Source of the DNA: Paenibacillus sp. FSL K6-0276
GTDB lineage: Bacteria; Bacillota; Bacilli; Paenibacillales; Paenibacillaceae
Direction of reading: 5' to 3'
Length of the DNA stretch: 64,000 bases
NCBI RefSeq assembly: GCF_037977235.1
Contig: NZ_CP150276.1
Location: 4,154,001 to 4,218,000 of the forward strand
Shown: positions 49,492 through 58,682 of the stretch, piece by piece
Layout of the letters: the number at the start of each line of letters is the position of its first letter
Position numbering within the stretch: the first letter of the stretch is position 1
The notes under the pieces: model-generated
Database searches by the model: none
What the model was told of the DNA's origin: nothing
Seen by the model: the letters and a program-made list of their open reading frames with translations, nothing else
Made by a program: the position numbers and the translations under genes

Positions 49492-50588
49492 GGTCTTTCC
49501 TCCTTCTTTAGCTCTGCGAGAACCTCGCGTACTAACGACTCCTGCACATCATTTACAATGCTTACAGAGCCTATGGAATCAGGCACGATAAAGGTCATCT
49601 TGCCTTCTTTGAATTTCTTATCATGCATCATAGCGTCCATCAGTTCATCTTCATCATACTCCGAAGGGAGCCGTACCGGCAGTGATAGCGCGGACAGCAT
49701 AGATACCGTATCCTCATAAATGGACTGATCCCGACCAAGCTTCGCAGCCAAAAGCGCTGAACCGGCCATTCCGATCGCGATCGCTTCTCCGTGCAGAAAC
49801 ACACCGTACCCACCTACTGCTTCAATGGCATGTCCGATGGTATGTCCAAGATTCAATATCGCTCGAAGTCCGTGCTCACGCTCATCATTCGCCACTACCT
49901 CTGCCTTGATCGCACAACCACGTTCTAGTGCATAACCCAAGGCTTCGACATTTAGCTCTAACAGCTCTTCGGCATGATCTCGACACCAATAGGCGAACTC
50001 CTTGTCTACGAGGAGACCGTGCTTTACCACTTCTGCCAAACCAGATGAAACTTGACGTGACGGAAGAGTACGTAGTGTATCCAAATCGTAGAGCACCATT
50101 GAGGGTTGATAGAAAGCCCCGATCATATTTTTGGCTAGTGGATGATTGACGGCCACTTTCCCCCCTACACTACTATCGTGGGCTAGAATCGTCGTCGGAA
50201 TTTGCAGAAATCCAATCCCACGCATATAGGTTGCCGCTACAAATCCAGCTAAATCTCCAACCACGCCACCACCTAAAGCCAAAACCGCTGAATTGCGGTC
50301 TAGTCCTGCTTGAATCGCGGTTGTCATTACCTCTTCATACACGGTTAGTGATTTGGACGCTTCGCCTGCTGGCATAATGTGACTAACCACAGTATAACCT
50401 TGCAAACGCAGAGCCTCTTCAAGAGCTGGTAAATACCGCGGAGCTACTTCACTATCACTTACAACCAACAATGGGCTGCGAGCTGAAAATCCGGCTTCAG
50501 CACAATAATGGGCAATGTCCTTTAATAAACCACTACCGATATAGATAGGATAAGAACGCTCCCCCAAATCTACGTTAATTGTACGCAT
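49485..50588 (-). CDS. aroB: 3-dehydroquinate synthase
   Basis: AroB cyclises DAHP to 3-dehydroquinate, the second shikimate step. The 367-residue protein has the NAD-binding loop LALGGGVVGDLAGFVAATY and PTTILAHDSSVGGKVAVNH. Its metal-binding His residues are in LNLGHTIGHAIEA and FLHGEAIAIGM. It lies two bases behind aroC and overlaps aroH. The order aroC-aroB-aroH is that of the B. subtilis aroFBH operon. Confidence 0.97.
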   Translation of the reverse strand: MRTINVDLGERSYPIYIGSGLLKDIAHYCAEAGFSARSPLLVVSDSEVAPRYLPALEEALRLQGYTVVSHIMPAGEASKSLTVYEEVMTTAIQAGLDRNSAVLALGGGVVGDLAGFVAATYMRGIGFLQIPTTILAHDSSVGGKVAVNHPLAKNMIGAFYQPSMVLYDLDTLRTLPSRQVSSGLAEVVKHGLLVDKEFAYWCRDHAEELLELNVEALGYALERGCAIKAEVVANDEREHGLRAILNLGHTIGHAIEAVGGYGVFLHGEAIAIGMAGSALLAAKLGRDQSIYEDTVSMLSALSLPVRLPSEYDEDELMDAMMHDKKFKEGKMTFIVPDSIGSVSIVNDVQESLVREVLAELKKEERPW

Positions 50589-50590
50589 AA

Positions 50591-51760
50591 TTAGTAACTC
50601 TCCAGCTGTGATAGGTAATTCTCATAATTCGCTTTAATCTCTTCCAGTGAATCGCCACCGAATTTATCAAGAAAAGCTTTAGCGATTTCCCATGCCACTA
50701 CGCTTTCCAGCACAACACATGCCGCTGGGACCGCACAAGCGTCCGAACGTTCTACTTGCGCTGAAAACGGTTCTTTCGTATCGATATCAACACTTTGAAG
50801 TGGCTTATACAGGGTTGGGATCGGCTTCATGACACCGCGAACTACTACAGGCATTCCGTTAGTCATTCCGCCTTCAAATCCACCCAAACGGTTACTTGCA
50901 CGGTAGTAACCTTGAGAAGCCTCATACATAATTTCATCATGTACTTGCGATCCACGAAGCTTACCAGCTTCAAATCCAATTCCGATTTCAACGCCCTTGA
51001 ATGCATTAATCGACATTACAGCTCCAGCGATAGCCCCGTCCAGCTTCCGATCCGACTGTACATAGCTACCAAGACCAATAGGCAGACCTTCGACGATACA
51101 TTCAACGATTCCTCCGATGGAGTCGCCCTCTTCCTTGATCTTGTCTATGTAAGACTCCATCTTCTGTTCTGTTTCTTTATCAACGACTCTGACAGAGGAT
51201 GCTTCAGTTAACTCAATCAACTCATCTATAGGCAGATTATTTACTGGAGCTTCGATCTCTCCAATCCGGATAACCTGTCCTGCTACTTTGACACCAAAGG
51301 CTGCAAGCAGTTGTCTCGCTACAGCACCACATGCGACTCTGGCTGCTGTTTCACGGGCACTGGAGCGCTCCAGAACGTTACGAAGATCTGTGTGATTGTA
51401 CTTCAATCCGCCATTCAGGTCTGCATGACCAGGACGCGGCCGATTTACACGCCGTTTTTCTTCGTCGCTACCTGGAACAGGCTCAATATTCATAATGTTC
51501 TTCCAGTGGGTCCAGTCCTTGTTCTCTACTACCAATGCTACTGGCGCACCCGTTGTATAACCATGACGTACTCCGCCTACAATTTGTGCGGTATCTTTCT
51601 CAATCTGCATGCGGCGTCCACGTCCATACCCTTTTTGACGGCGCTGCAATTGAAAATTAAGCTCTTCAAAATCCAATGTCAAATTACTTGGCAATCCCTC
51701 AATAATGGCCGTAAGCTGGGGCCCGTGCGTTTCCCCCGCTGTTAAATAGCGCAAACTCAT
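50591..51760 (-). CDS. aroC: Chorismate synthase
   Basis: AroC (called AroF in B. subtilis) forms chorismate from EPSP with reduced flavin. The 389-residue protein has the signatures GETHGPQLTAIIEGLP, GRGRRMQIEKD and RPRPGHADLNGGLKYNHTD. Later it has SSARETAARVACGAVARQL and the loop GGFEGGMTNGMPVVVRG. It is the first gene of the supraoperon. All branches of aromatic synthesis and the menaquinone genes nearby depend on its product. Confidence 0.97.
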   Translation of the reverse strand: MSLRYLTAGETHGPQLTAIIEGLPSNLTLDFEELNFQLQRRQKGYGRGRRMQIEKDTAQIVGGVRHGYTTGAPVALVVENKDWTHWKNIMNIEPVPGSDEEKRRVNRPRPGHADLNGGLKYNHTDLRNVLERSSARETAARVACGAVARQLLAAFGVKVAGQVIRIGEIEAPVNNLPIDELIELTEASSVRVVDKETEQKMESYIDKIKEEGDSIGGIVECIVEGLPIGLGSYVQSDRKLDGAIAGAVMSINAFKGVEIGIGFEAGKLRGSQVHDEIMYEASQGYYRASNRLGGFEGGMTNGMPVVVRGVMKPIPTLYKPLQSVDIDTKEPFSAQVERSDACAVPAACVVLESVVAWEIAKAFLDKFGGDSLEEIKANYENYLSQLESY

Positions 51761-51941
51761 GCTGCGTTCCCCCTTTTATACTTTTAAACTGTAAATCGCT
51801 AAAATCCTTATGATCTTTGCTCATTATAGTATAGGGAATCCTCTTTGACAAGAAAGGGATATCCCTAAAATGACTCCATTCGCAACAAAAAAAACCGACT
51901 TTTCCGTCCTTGTACAGCATATAAAATCCTATATTTTAAAG

Positions 51942-51982
51942 TAAAAAGCGCCATTCACACTCTAAAGAGTATGAATGGCGCT
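51942..51982 (-). terminator. Intrinsic terminator after the small HTH-like gene
   Basis: AGCGCCATTCA-x-ACTCT pairs with AGAGT-x-TGAATGGCGCT and is followed on the - strand by TTTTT. It lies between the small gene and aroC. Confidence 0.88.
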
Positions 51983-52004
51983 CCTCGGCTCGGTCCGGCT
52001 CTTG

Positions 52005-52166
52005 TTAGCTGCCGATCCGCTGACTTGTTGAAGGAAATGTAGACTTACGCTCTTCCAGTTGCAGAAGGCGCTTCAATTGCATTTCTTCCACACCGAGAAT
52101 TTGCCCGCACTCACGAACGGTGATAAAGCCTCGTTTGTACGCGGCAATGACCTTGCTTTTGTCCAT
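52005..52166 (-). CDS. Small protein with HTH-like helix
   Basis: The product of about 53 residues (MDKSKVIAAYKRGFITVREC) contains a likely helix-turn-helix core (GFITVRECGQILGVEEMQLK) and a basic C-terminal tail. The ATG at 52166 has AAAGGA eleven bases upstream, while a longer start at 52217 has none. I know no characterised family. Its regular codon use, ribosome site and terminator suggest a real gene, and a DNA-binding role is possible. It lies between cheR and aroC. Confidence 0.6.
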   Translation of the reverse strand: MDKSKVIAAYKRGFITVRECGQILGVEEMQLKRLLQLEERKSTFPSTSQRIGS

Positions 52167-52271
52167 CGGTTTAACGATCCTTTCGCTTAGCTTACAGATT
52201 CTACTACCCAGTATCACTGAACTAAAGCGAAAGTATACGTATAAAGAACACTATGAAGGAGCAAGAAGTAT

Positions 52272-53075
52272 TTATTTTTTACGATAGAAAAAGGTTTCCG
52301 TCGATTCAAAGCCATACTGCGCTGGCGTAAATATTTGCTCTGTGCTGCCCACAAACAAATATCCACCCGGACGTAGACTATCCGAGAACTTATGGTAGAG
52401 CTTATTCTTCGCCTCTTCAGTAAAATAGATCATTACATTGCGACAAATTATAAGATCAAAGCCATCGTCGAACTTGTCCAGCAGTAGGTTCTGTTTGCGG
52501 AAATCTATGTTTTTCTTAAGCGAGTCACTGACTTTGAATAAAGGACCCTCGGGTTTAAAATAGCGAGCAGCAACATCCTTAGGCACATCCTTTAAAGAAC
52601 GTTCCAGATAAAGGCCTTCCTTTGCTTTGGAAAGTGCACCATCGTCAATGTCCGTAGCCAGAATACCTGTCTGTCCTAATATATTCTTGTCGGATAAAAT
52701 CATAGCCAGCGTGTAGGGCTCTTCTCCGGTGGAACATGCAGCACTCCACAGTTTCAATCTACGGCCAGATTGTTGTAAGTCAGGAAGAATTACATCTCGC
52801 AATACTTCCCACCGATTCGGATTCCGCCAGAACTCGGAGACATTAATCGTCATTCGGTCCAAAAATTCATAAAATAAGTCCTTGTCCTTCATCATTGCGG
52901 CAAAAAATTCACTAAAGGTATGATATCCATTCTTCACACGAAGAGTCGTTAAACGCCGCTTCATCTGCGCTTCTTTATACTGAGCCAGATCAATTCCGGT
53001 GCTTTGCTTAACATGATGAATAAACCCGATGTAATCTGGATCTGCTGTTAATGCTGCAACATTACGATCAGACAT
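52272..53075 (-). CDS. cheR: Chemotaxis protein methyltransferase CheR
   Basis: CheR methylates glutamates of chemoreceptors with SAM. The 267-residue protein has an N-terminal helical domain of about 75 residues. The SAM-binding domain follows, with LWSAACSTGEEPYTLA, ATDIDDGALSKAKEG and LIICRNVMIYF. It lies between ndk and the small HTH gene, the same neighbours as cheR in B. subtilis (ndk-cheR-aroF). No other chemotaxis gene is in the window. Confidence 0.95.
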   Translation of the reverse strand: MSDRNVAALTADPDYIGFIHHVKQSTGIDLAQYKEAQMKRRLTTLRVKNGYHTFSEFFAAMMKDKDLFYEFLDRMTINVSEFWRNPNRWEVLRDVILPDLQQSGRRLKLWSAACSTGEEPYTLAMILSDKNILGQTGILATDIDDGALSKAKEGLYLERSLKDVPKDVAARYFKPEGPLFKVSDSLKKNIDFRKQNLLLDKFDDGFDLIICRNVMIYFTEEAKNKLYHKFSDSLRPGGYLFVGSTEQIFTPAQYGFESTETFFYRKK

Positions 53076-53102
53076 GTTACTCCCCTGCCTCCCGCCTGGA
53101 TC

Positions 53103-53546
53103 CTACATCCAGACTGCGATGTCTTTGTTATACAGATTCAGTTCATCTGGAGTAAAGAAATTAGCAATTTCTCGTTCTGCACTTTCAGGCGAGTCTGATC
53201 CATGAATTAAATTAAGCGGTGTATGGCTGGCAAAGTCGCCTCGAATCGTTCCCGGCAGGGCTTCTCCTACCTTCGTCTTACCAATGAGCGTACGGGATAA
53301 TGCTACAACATCATCACCTTCCCATACCATTGCAAACACTGGACCTGAAGTTATGAACGAGACCAACTCTGAAAAAAAGTCCTTGCCAGCATGCTCCGCA
53401 TAATGTCTTTTGGCTTGGTCTTCACTTACTGTAATCAGCTTTGCAGCTACCAACTTAAAGCCCTTATCTTCAAAGCGTGCAACAATACGTCCAATTAATC
53501 CACGTTGTACTCCATCAGGTTTGACCATCAGATACGTCTTTTCCAT
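53103..53546 (-). CDS. ndk: Nucleoside diphosphate kinase
   Basis: Ndk transfers phosphate between nucleoside triphosphates and diphosphates. The 147-residue protein starts MEKTYLMVKPDGVQRGLIG. The phosphorylated His is in NLIHGSDSPESAEREI. The ATG at 53546 has GGAG nine bases upstream; a start five codons earlier has no site. It lies between hepT and cheR as in Bacillus. Confidence 0.97.
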   Translation of the reverse strand: MEKTYLMVKPDGVQRGLIGRIVARFEDKGFKLVAAKLITVSEDQAKRHYAEHAGKDFFSELVSFITSGPVFAMVWEGDDVVALSRTLIGKTKVGEALPGTIRGDFASHTPLNLIHGSDSPESAEREIANFFTPDELNLYNKDIAVWM

Positions 53547-53645
53547 AGAGGCACTCTCCAATTTCCCATTAGTTGGGTTGTTTTGACGCTATCTTAACAG
53601 AAACTGCGCTTTCTGGAAACGTTTAATTTCATGATCACCAAATCA

Positions 53646-54614
53646 TTAATAGGCTCTTCCTGTTACAAAAAAGGCAATATCGCGCAAATTACGCTTAGTC
53701 TTGTTGTTAGGCAACTGATCTAGTGCCGCTAGTGCCTTCGCGATATAACGTGAAGCCAGCTCCTCGGAACGGGCGATTCCATCTCCAGAAAGAATAAGAT
53801 CAATAGCACGTCCTACTGTGCTGTGGCCGTCGCGAATAGACTTTAACTCCTCTAGGAGTTGAGCACGCAATCTTTCATCTTCCAGGCTATAAATGACAGG
53901 GAGTGTGATATTCCCTTGCCTCATATCACTGCCCGGAGGTTTACCAATTTGTTTCTCAGTACCTGAAAGATCGAGTAAATCATCACGAATCTGGAAGGCC
54001 ATGCCGACGTTATAACCATAATTATAAAGTAGACGAGCCACCTCTGGTTCAGCTTCAGCAGCAAGCGCACCAAGTTGGCAACTAACAGCAATCAAAAGCG
54101 CTGTTTTGCGGCGGATACGCCGCAGATAGTGGCGCACACTCTGATCACTATTGAAGAAGTCACGAATCTGCTCCATCTCACCGATCGACATTTCAATCAT
54201 TGCCTTGGACAAAATCTGATGAATTCGCGGATTCTTCAGCTCCGTCGTCATCACCAGCGCTTTCGCATATATGTAGTCACCAGTGTACATAGCAATTTTA
54301 TCGCCCCATTTGGCTTTAACGGTGAGTTCACCTCGGCGCAGTTCTGCATCATCGATGACATCGTCGTGGACTAGTGAAGCGCTATGAATCAGTTCCAGCG
54401 GTATCGCAACACGCTTCAGCTTCTCTAGATCATACTTACCAAATTTCCCACCCATCAAGACAAATACGGGACGTAATCTTTTACCGCCTGCTTTTAATAA
54501 ATGCAGTGAGGTCTCCGTTAGCAGATCGTCGTCACCCTGTACGCTACGGTACAACTCTTTTTCAATCTGATCCATGTCTCTGTTCAGTAATCCGAATATT
54601 TGCAGTCGTTTCAT
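53646..54614 (-). CDS. hepT: Heptaprenyl diphosphate synthase component II
   Basis: HepT is the catalytic prenyl chain elongase that, with HepS, makes the C35 side chain of menaquinone-7. The 322-residue protein has the first Asp-rich motif in SLVHDDVIDDAELRRG and the second in QIRDDLLDLSG. GGKRLRP near the N-terminus is the substrate site. It overlaps mqnA by four bases. HepS lies four genes upstream in the same cluster, separated from hepT by the quinone ring genes. Confidence 0.95.
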   Translation of the reverse strand: MKRLQIFGLLNRDMDQIEKELYRSVQGDDDLLTETSLHLLKAGGKRLRPVFVLMGGKFGKYDLEKLKRVAIPLELIHSASLVHDDVIDDAELRRGELTVKAKWGDKIAMYTGDYIYAKALVMTTELKNPRIHQILSKAMIEMSIGEMEQIRDFFNSDQSVRHYLRRIRRKTALLIAVSCQLGALAAEAEPEVARLLYNYGYNVGMAFQIRDDLLDLSGTEKQIGKPPGSDMRQGNITLPVIYSLEDERLRAQLLEELKSIRDGHSTVGRAIDLILSGDGIARSEELASRYIAKALAALDQLPNNKTKRNLRDIAFFVTGRAY

Positions 54615-55471
54615 TCCTTCACCCGTGTCAACAGTTTATGACTCCAAATCTCCATTTTCACTTCCTGCGGCAGCAGGCCCATCTCATAGGCATAGCGGAA
54701 ATAGAGGTTCAGACCTTCCTGCTGCCTTTCTCCAAAATCATAGCATAAATTGCGGAAGTACCCTTCCCAATAAGACTTAGTTCCTCCAATGGTAGTACAG
54801 GCTGCAAGTACTATAGGATCTAAATCACTTAATCCCCGTAGTTTACTCTCAGCAAAAGCTTCTGCAATTTCCGCAATGGCTTCCGGCTTGTCCTTCGCAG
54901 CCTTACGATTCACAGCCCAGACCGCAAAGGTCATCCCTAAGCCCGTCCATTCCTTCCAAAGCTCCGCCAGATCGGTAACGATATAACCTTGATCCTGCCA
55001 AGAGGCCTTAATAGCATTATCACCAATGAGTAAGCAGGCATCCGCTTGATGCATCATGGCATCCAAATCAGGATTAGCGCTAATATACTCTGGTTTATTG
55101 CCAAAAGCTTTTTCCATTAAAATTTTCAGCAAGTTTACCGATGTTGCAGAAGTATTCGTAACGGCTATCGTACCTCTACCTATCTGTGCAAGAGGCACCC
55201 GAGAAAAAAGAAATATTGACCTCACGGGACCGTCCGCACTAACCGATAAATCAGGTAACAGCATTAACTTGTCACTGGCTTCAGCATACGCAAAAGAGGA
55301 TAACGCACCCACATGAATACTTCCACGACTCATCCCCTGATTAAGAATGGCAGGTACTTCACTCACCATCTCTGCAGAATATTTCAGTGCAGAGGGATGA
55401 AAATTGTGAAATACCGGCCATGAGTTGGTATAACTGATTTTGCCAATGATGGTGTGGCTGTTATTGTCCAT
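54611..55471 (-). CDS. mqnA: Chorismate dehydratase-type menaquinone enzyme (MqnA family)
   Basis: MqnA makes 3-enolpyruvylbenzoate from chorismate, the first step of the futalosine route to menaquinone. The 286-residue protein has a periplasmic-binding-protein fold with GKISYTNSWPVF at the N-terminus. It also has MLLPDLSVSADGPVRSIFLF, NTSATSVNLLKILM and ACLLIGDNAIKA, which match the family. The ATG at 55471 has GGGGGG nine bases upstream. It lies between ubiX and hepT. MqnA suggests this species uses futalosine; MqnD is a related alternative but is less likely by these motifs. Confidence 0.85.
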   Translation of the reverse strand: MDNNSHTIIGKISYTNSWPVFHNFHPSALKYSAEMVSEVPAILNQGMSRGSIHVGALSSFAYAEASDKLMLLPDLSVSADGPVRSIFLFSRVPLAQIGRGTIAVTNTSATSVNLLKILMEKAFGNKPEYISANPDLDAMMHQADACLLIGDNAIKASWQDQGYIVTDLAELWKEWTGLGMTFAVWAVNRKAAKDKPEAIAEIAEAFAESKLRGLSDLDPIVLAACTTIGGTKSYWEGYFRNLCYDFGERQQEGLNLYFRYAYEMGLLPQEVKMEIWSHKLLTRVKE

Positions 55472-55475
55472 CCTT

Positions 55476-56078
55476 TCAATCCCCCCATCTGCGAAATAAT
55501 TGATGTTCAATATTAAAGCTGTCGAGCACTTTGCCCACCATGAAATTAATCAGATCATCCATACTTTGCGGCCCAAAGTAAAAAGCCGGCATTGCGGGAA
55601 TGATCCGAACCCCCAAACGGGACAGCTTCAACATATTCTCAAGATGAATAGCATGCAGAGGTGTCTCACGAGGCACAAGCACCAGTGGACGTCCTTCCTT
55701 AAGCATAACATCAGCAGCACGAGTCATCAGATTATCGGAGGTTCCATTAGCAACCGCAGACAATGTTCCCATGGAACAAGGCATAATAATCATCCCTTCC
55801 ACTCGAAAGGAACCACTTGCGATAGATGCGCCGATATCAGCAACAGGATGATAAAGCAGAGAACCGGGATAGCCCTTGAACTTTTCGTTCAAAAAGCCTT
55901 CCCGGTCTGATGCGATATAGCCCAATTCTTCTTTAAAAACGCGCCAGCCTGCATTGCTTACTACCAAATGCACGGAGTAACCCATAGATAGTAAAGTTTC
56001 GATCAGTCGGATACCATAAATAGCACCACTTGCTCCTGTAATGCCAACCACGAAGTTTTTCGGTTTAGTAAGCGTCAT
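55476..56078 (-). CDS. ubiX: Flavin prenyltransferase UbiX
   Basis: UbiX makes prenylated FMN, the cofactor of UbiD-type decarboxylases. The 200-residue protein has VVGITGASGAIYGIRLIETL, HLVVSNAGWRVF and MIIMPCSMGTLSAVANG, followed by LVLVPRETPLHAIHLENM. It overlaps ubiA by four bases and ends five bases before mqnA. In the futalosine route a UbiD-like enzyme removes a carboxyl group, so UbiX next to mqnA and ubiA fits that pathway. A ubiD-type gene is not in the window. Confidence 0.95.
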   Translation of the reverse strand: MTLTKPKNFVVGITGASGAIYGIRLIETLLSMGYSVHLVVSNAGWRVFKEELGYIASDREGFLNEKFKGYPGSLLYHPVADIGASIASGSFRVEGMIIMPCSMGTLSAVANGTSDNLMTRAADVMLKEGRPLVLVPRETPLHAIHLENMLKLSRLGVRIIPAMPAFYFGPQSMDDLINFMVGKVLDSFNIEHQLFRRWGD

Positions 56079-56950
56079 TTGTTGAAATGCACCACCAAGT
56101 CAATCAAAGTGAAAGAGAACACTACGATGCTCAGCACGCCGTTCATAGTGAAAAAAGCTGTTTGCAAACGACTGAGGTCACTCGGAGATACAATATAATG
56201 CTCATAAAAAAGAATAATATAAGCGAGGATCATACCTGCTACATACCACCAGCTTAAATCCGTCAAAAACAGCAGCGACACGAATCCAATCGCCGTGAGA
56301 ATGTGAAATACGCGGGCAATAACGAGCGCTCCTTGAACCCCAAACCGCACCGGAATGGATTTCAAGCCCTCTTTTAGATCAAACTCAACATCCTGACAAG
56401 AGTATATAACATCAAAACCAGCAGTCCAAAACACAATTGTGAAGTAAAATACCATTGAAGTCCAATTTACACTTCCGGTCACAGCCACCCAGCCGCCCAG
56501 AGGTGCAAGCGCAATGGTGAGGCCGAGGATAAGATGGCATGCCCATGTAAAGCGCTTAGTAAATGAATAAATAACAAGAAGGAATACAGCGATAGGTAAA
56601 AGTTTAGCTGATAAAGGATTCAGTTTAAAGGCTGCCCAAAAGAGTAAGAAAAACGAAATACCGATAAAAATGACAACTTCACCGATCTTGAGTAATCCTG
56701 CAGGAATCGCTCTTCCGGCTGTGCGTGGATTCTTAGCATCACTAATCCGGTCTATCAATCGATTCAGCCCCATAGCTGCACTGCGTGCTCCAAACATGGC
56801 GATTACAATCCAGCCAATTTGGCTCCAGGATGGAAGACTATCATTCATGACAACTGATCCGAGTAAAGCACCCATAAAGGCAAAGGGTAAAGCAAATACC
56901 GTATGTTCAAACTTAATCATTTGCAAAAAGATACCGATTTTCTTAAACAT
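56075..56950 (-). CDS. ubiA: UbiA-family prenyltransferase (menaquinone ring prenylation)
   Basis: This integral membrane enzyme attaches the prenyl tail to the quinone ring precursor. The 291-residue protein has about eight helices. The first Asp-rich motif is NRLIDRISDAKNPRTAGR, and the second is YSCQDVEFDLKEG. The ATG at 56950 has AAGGAG upstream. With ubiX, mqnA, menG and hepS/hepT it completes a menaquinone set, so it is probably MqnP-like and uses heptaprenyl diphosphate. It overlaps menG by eight bases. Confidence 0.92.
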   Translation of the reverse strand: MFKKIGIFLQMIKFEHTVFALPFAFMGALLGSVVMNDSLPSWSQIGWIVIAMFGARSAAMGLNRLIDRISDAKNPRTAGRAIPAGLLKIGEVVIFIGISFFLLFWAAFKLNPLSAKLLPIAVFLLVIYSFTKRFTWACHLILGLTIALAPLGGWVAVTGSVNWTSMVFYFTIVFWTAGFDVIYSCQDVEFDLKEGLKSIPVRFGVQGALVIARVFHILTAIGFVSLLFLTDLSWWYVAGMILAYIILFYEHYIVSPSDLSRLQTAFFTMNGVLSIVVFSFTLIDLVVHFNK

Positions 56951-57695
56951 TCCCGTTCTCCTTGAGCCCAATATGTAATGCCGCGATGCCTCCGGTCAAG
57001 GGGAAGGATTCCACTTTTTGAAGTCCGGTTTCACGGAAAATAGTGGCTAGCTGCTCCCGGTCAGGGAACAATGCCAGTGATTCTGGCAGCCATTTATATT
57101 GCTCATACCTTTTTGCGAATAGCTTGCCAAGCAGAGGAAGTACACGCTGGAAATAAAAGAAATATACGCCTTTGAACGGCTGTTTCATCGGCTTGGAAAG
57201 CTCCAAACATACAACCATTCCACCAGGTTTTACTACCCGTTTCATTTCGTTAAGCACTTGAACAAGATCTGGCACGTTGCGTAGTCCGAATCCAATCGTT
57301 GCATAATCGAACGCATTGTCTTCAAAAGGCAGCTCCATAGCATTGCCTTGTACGAGCGAAATACGGTTCTGAAGCTTGCGCTCTTCAACCTTGCGGCGTC
57401 CTACTTCGAGCATACCTGCACTGAAATCCAGTCCGATCACATTACCAGTCTGTGTTGCTTCCGCCAAGGCGATGCTCCAATCACAGGTCCCACAGCATAA
57501 GTCTACGGCTGAGTCCCCCCGCTTCATACCCATCTTCTTCATCGTGAATTTACGCCAAGCCTTGTGGCGGCGAAAGCTAAGAATGTCATTCATCAAATCA
57601 TATTTTCCAGCAATACTCTCAAACACGGAATGTACAAACTGCTCTTTCGGTTTGCTGTTGTCACCCACAGCAGTTGTCGTCTTTTCCATAGTCAT
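56943..57695 (-). CDS. menG: Demethylmenaquinone methyltransferase
   Basis: This SAM-dependent enzyme (also UbiE/MenH) performs the last step of menaquinone synthesis. The 250-residue protein has FVHSVFESIAGKYDLMNDIL and the SAM site VDLCCGTCDWSIALAEA. It also has YATIGFGLRNVPD and MKRVVKPGGMVVCLELSKP. It is placed between hepS and ubiA, as in the B. subtilis gerC operon, where it lies between hepS and hepT. Three bases separate it from hepS. Confidence 0.96.
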   Translation of the reverse strand: MTMEKTTTAVGDNSKPKEQFVHSVFESIAGKYDLMNDILSFRRHKAWRKFTMKKMGMKRGDSAVDLCCGTCDWSIALAEATQTGNVIGLDFSAGMLEVGRRKVEERKLQNRISLVQGNAMELPFEDNAFDYATIGFGLRNVPDLVQVLNEMKRVVKPGGMVVCLELSKPMKQPFKGVYFFYFQRVLPLLGKLFAKRYEQYKWLPESLALFPDREQLATIFRETGLQKVESFPLTGGIAALHIGLKENGNV

Positions 57696-57698
57696 CCA

Positions 57699-58568
57699 TT
57701 AACCCTCCACGGCTGCTTGTCCTGAGATCTTCATCTGCAGGAGAAAACGATCCAGCGCGATCTCTAGCTCTCTAAGCAAACTCTCGTCTTTAACGCTTTG
57801 CAATAGTCCCTCAATAGACTGAAGCGATTGATGAAGCTTGTCCGTCAGTTGAGAATCGCATTTATATTTCATTTTCAGCATCTTCCAGTCCTTCTGATCA
57901 AGGTTCTGGTCTTGAAGCTGCTTGCGTTCTTCCTCTGTCGCAGTCTCCATCATCTTCCAATAGCAATAGCCATTTCCTGCATTCGCGGGATCATCACTAC
58001 GGAGAAGCTCTAGAGCTACGGTCTCACACTGACTGAATTCAGCCAGCAGCTTCTCCCACAGCTCCACTAAGGAGTTCTCAATCATAGGAGTAAAAGAAAG
58101 GAACAGCCGCATATTCAGCTGTACCATGTGCCGCAAGTATTGTTCAGCCGAGAGGCGTATTCCCCTCATCTTCACGTAGAGATTCGCTTTCAAGACATTG
58201 AAATCTGCAATTGCCTTACTCAAGATTCCAACCATCTCAATTTGATCACTCTTTGCAAGCAAATGATAAAACCAGCTACTGAAGTAATCGCCAGCAAGTA
58301 CCTTCAATTGACGGGAACGCATGGGGTCTCCACCCTGTCTATCATTCGAACGATCGATTACCTCATGAGTGTCCAGACCCAGTTGAACAAGCGCTGTCAC
58401 AAGCGTGTACAACTCTCCAGCACTTCCTTTTGCAGAAGAAGCGTGGTTTAGAAAAATATATAACAAATGACCCCGGCCATCAGAAAACGGCGGCAAATCC
58501 GTATGCTTCTGAATCATGTCGTAGTCGGTGTAGGGTTTAGCCAGTTGCGGTATGCAGTACGGTTTCAT
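57699..58568 (-). CDS. hepS: Heptaprenyl diphosphate synthase component I
   Basis: HepS is the non-catalytic partner of HepT and helps set the C35 chain length. The 289-residue, mainly helical protein has the region LVTALVQLGLDTHEVI near residue 60. It has no Asp-rich catalytic motif. The ATG at 58568 has GGAGG five bases upstream. In-frame ATGs at 58592 and 58652 lack such a site. HepS proteins vary greatly in sequence, and the call rests on gene order before menG. Confidence 0.82.
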   Translation of the reverse strand: MKPYCIPQLAKPYTDYDMIQKHTDLPPFSDGRGHLLYIFLNHASSAKGSAGELYTLVTALVQLGLDTHEVIDRSNDRQGGDPMRSRQLKVLAGDYFSSWFYHLLAKSDQIEMVGILSKAIADFNVLKANLYVKMRGIRLSAEQYLRHMVQLNMRLFLSFTPMIENSLVELWEKLLAEFSQCETVALELLRSDDPANAGNGYCYWKMMETATEEERKQLQDQNLDQKDWKMLKMKYKCDSQLTDKLHQSLQSIEGLLQSVKDESLLRELEIALDRFLLQMKISGQAAVEG

Positions 58569-58682
58569 TTCAGCCTCCGAAGCCATTGACATTATAATAA
58601 TTCGTTTGTTCACAATCTTGTCTATTATATCACATGTTTTTTTGTCACGCACTGTGGTACGTCTGAGTTTCTTTTAATCCTT

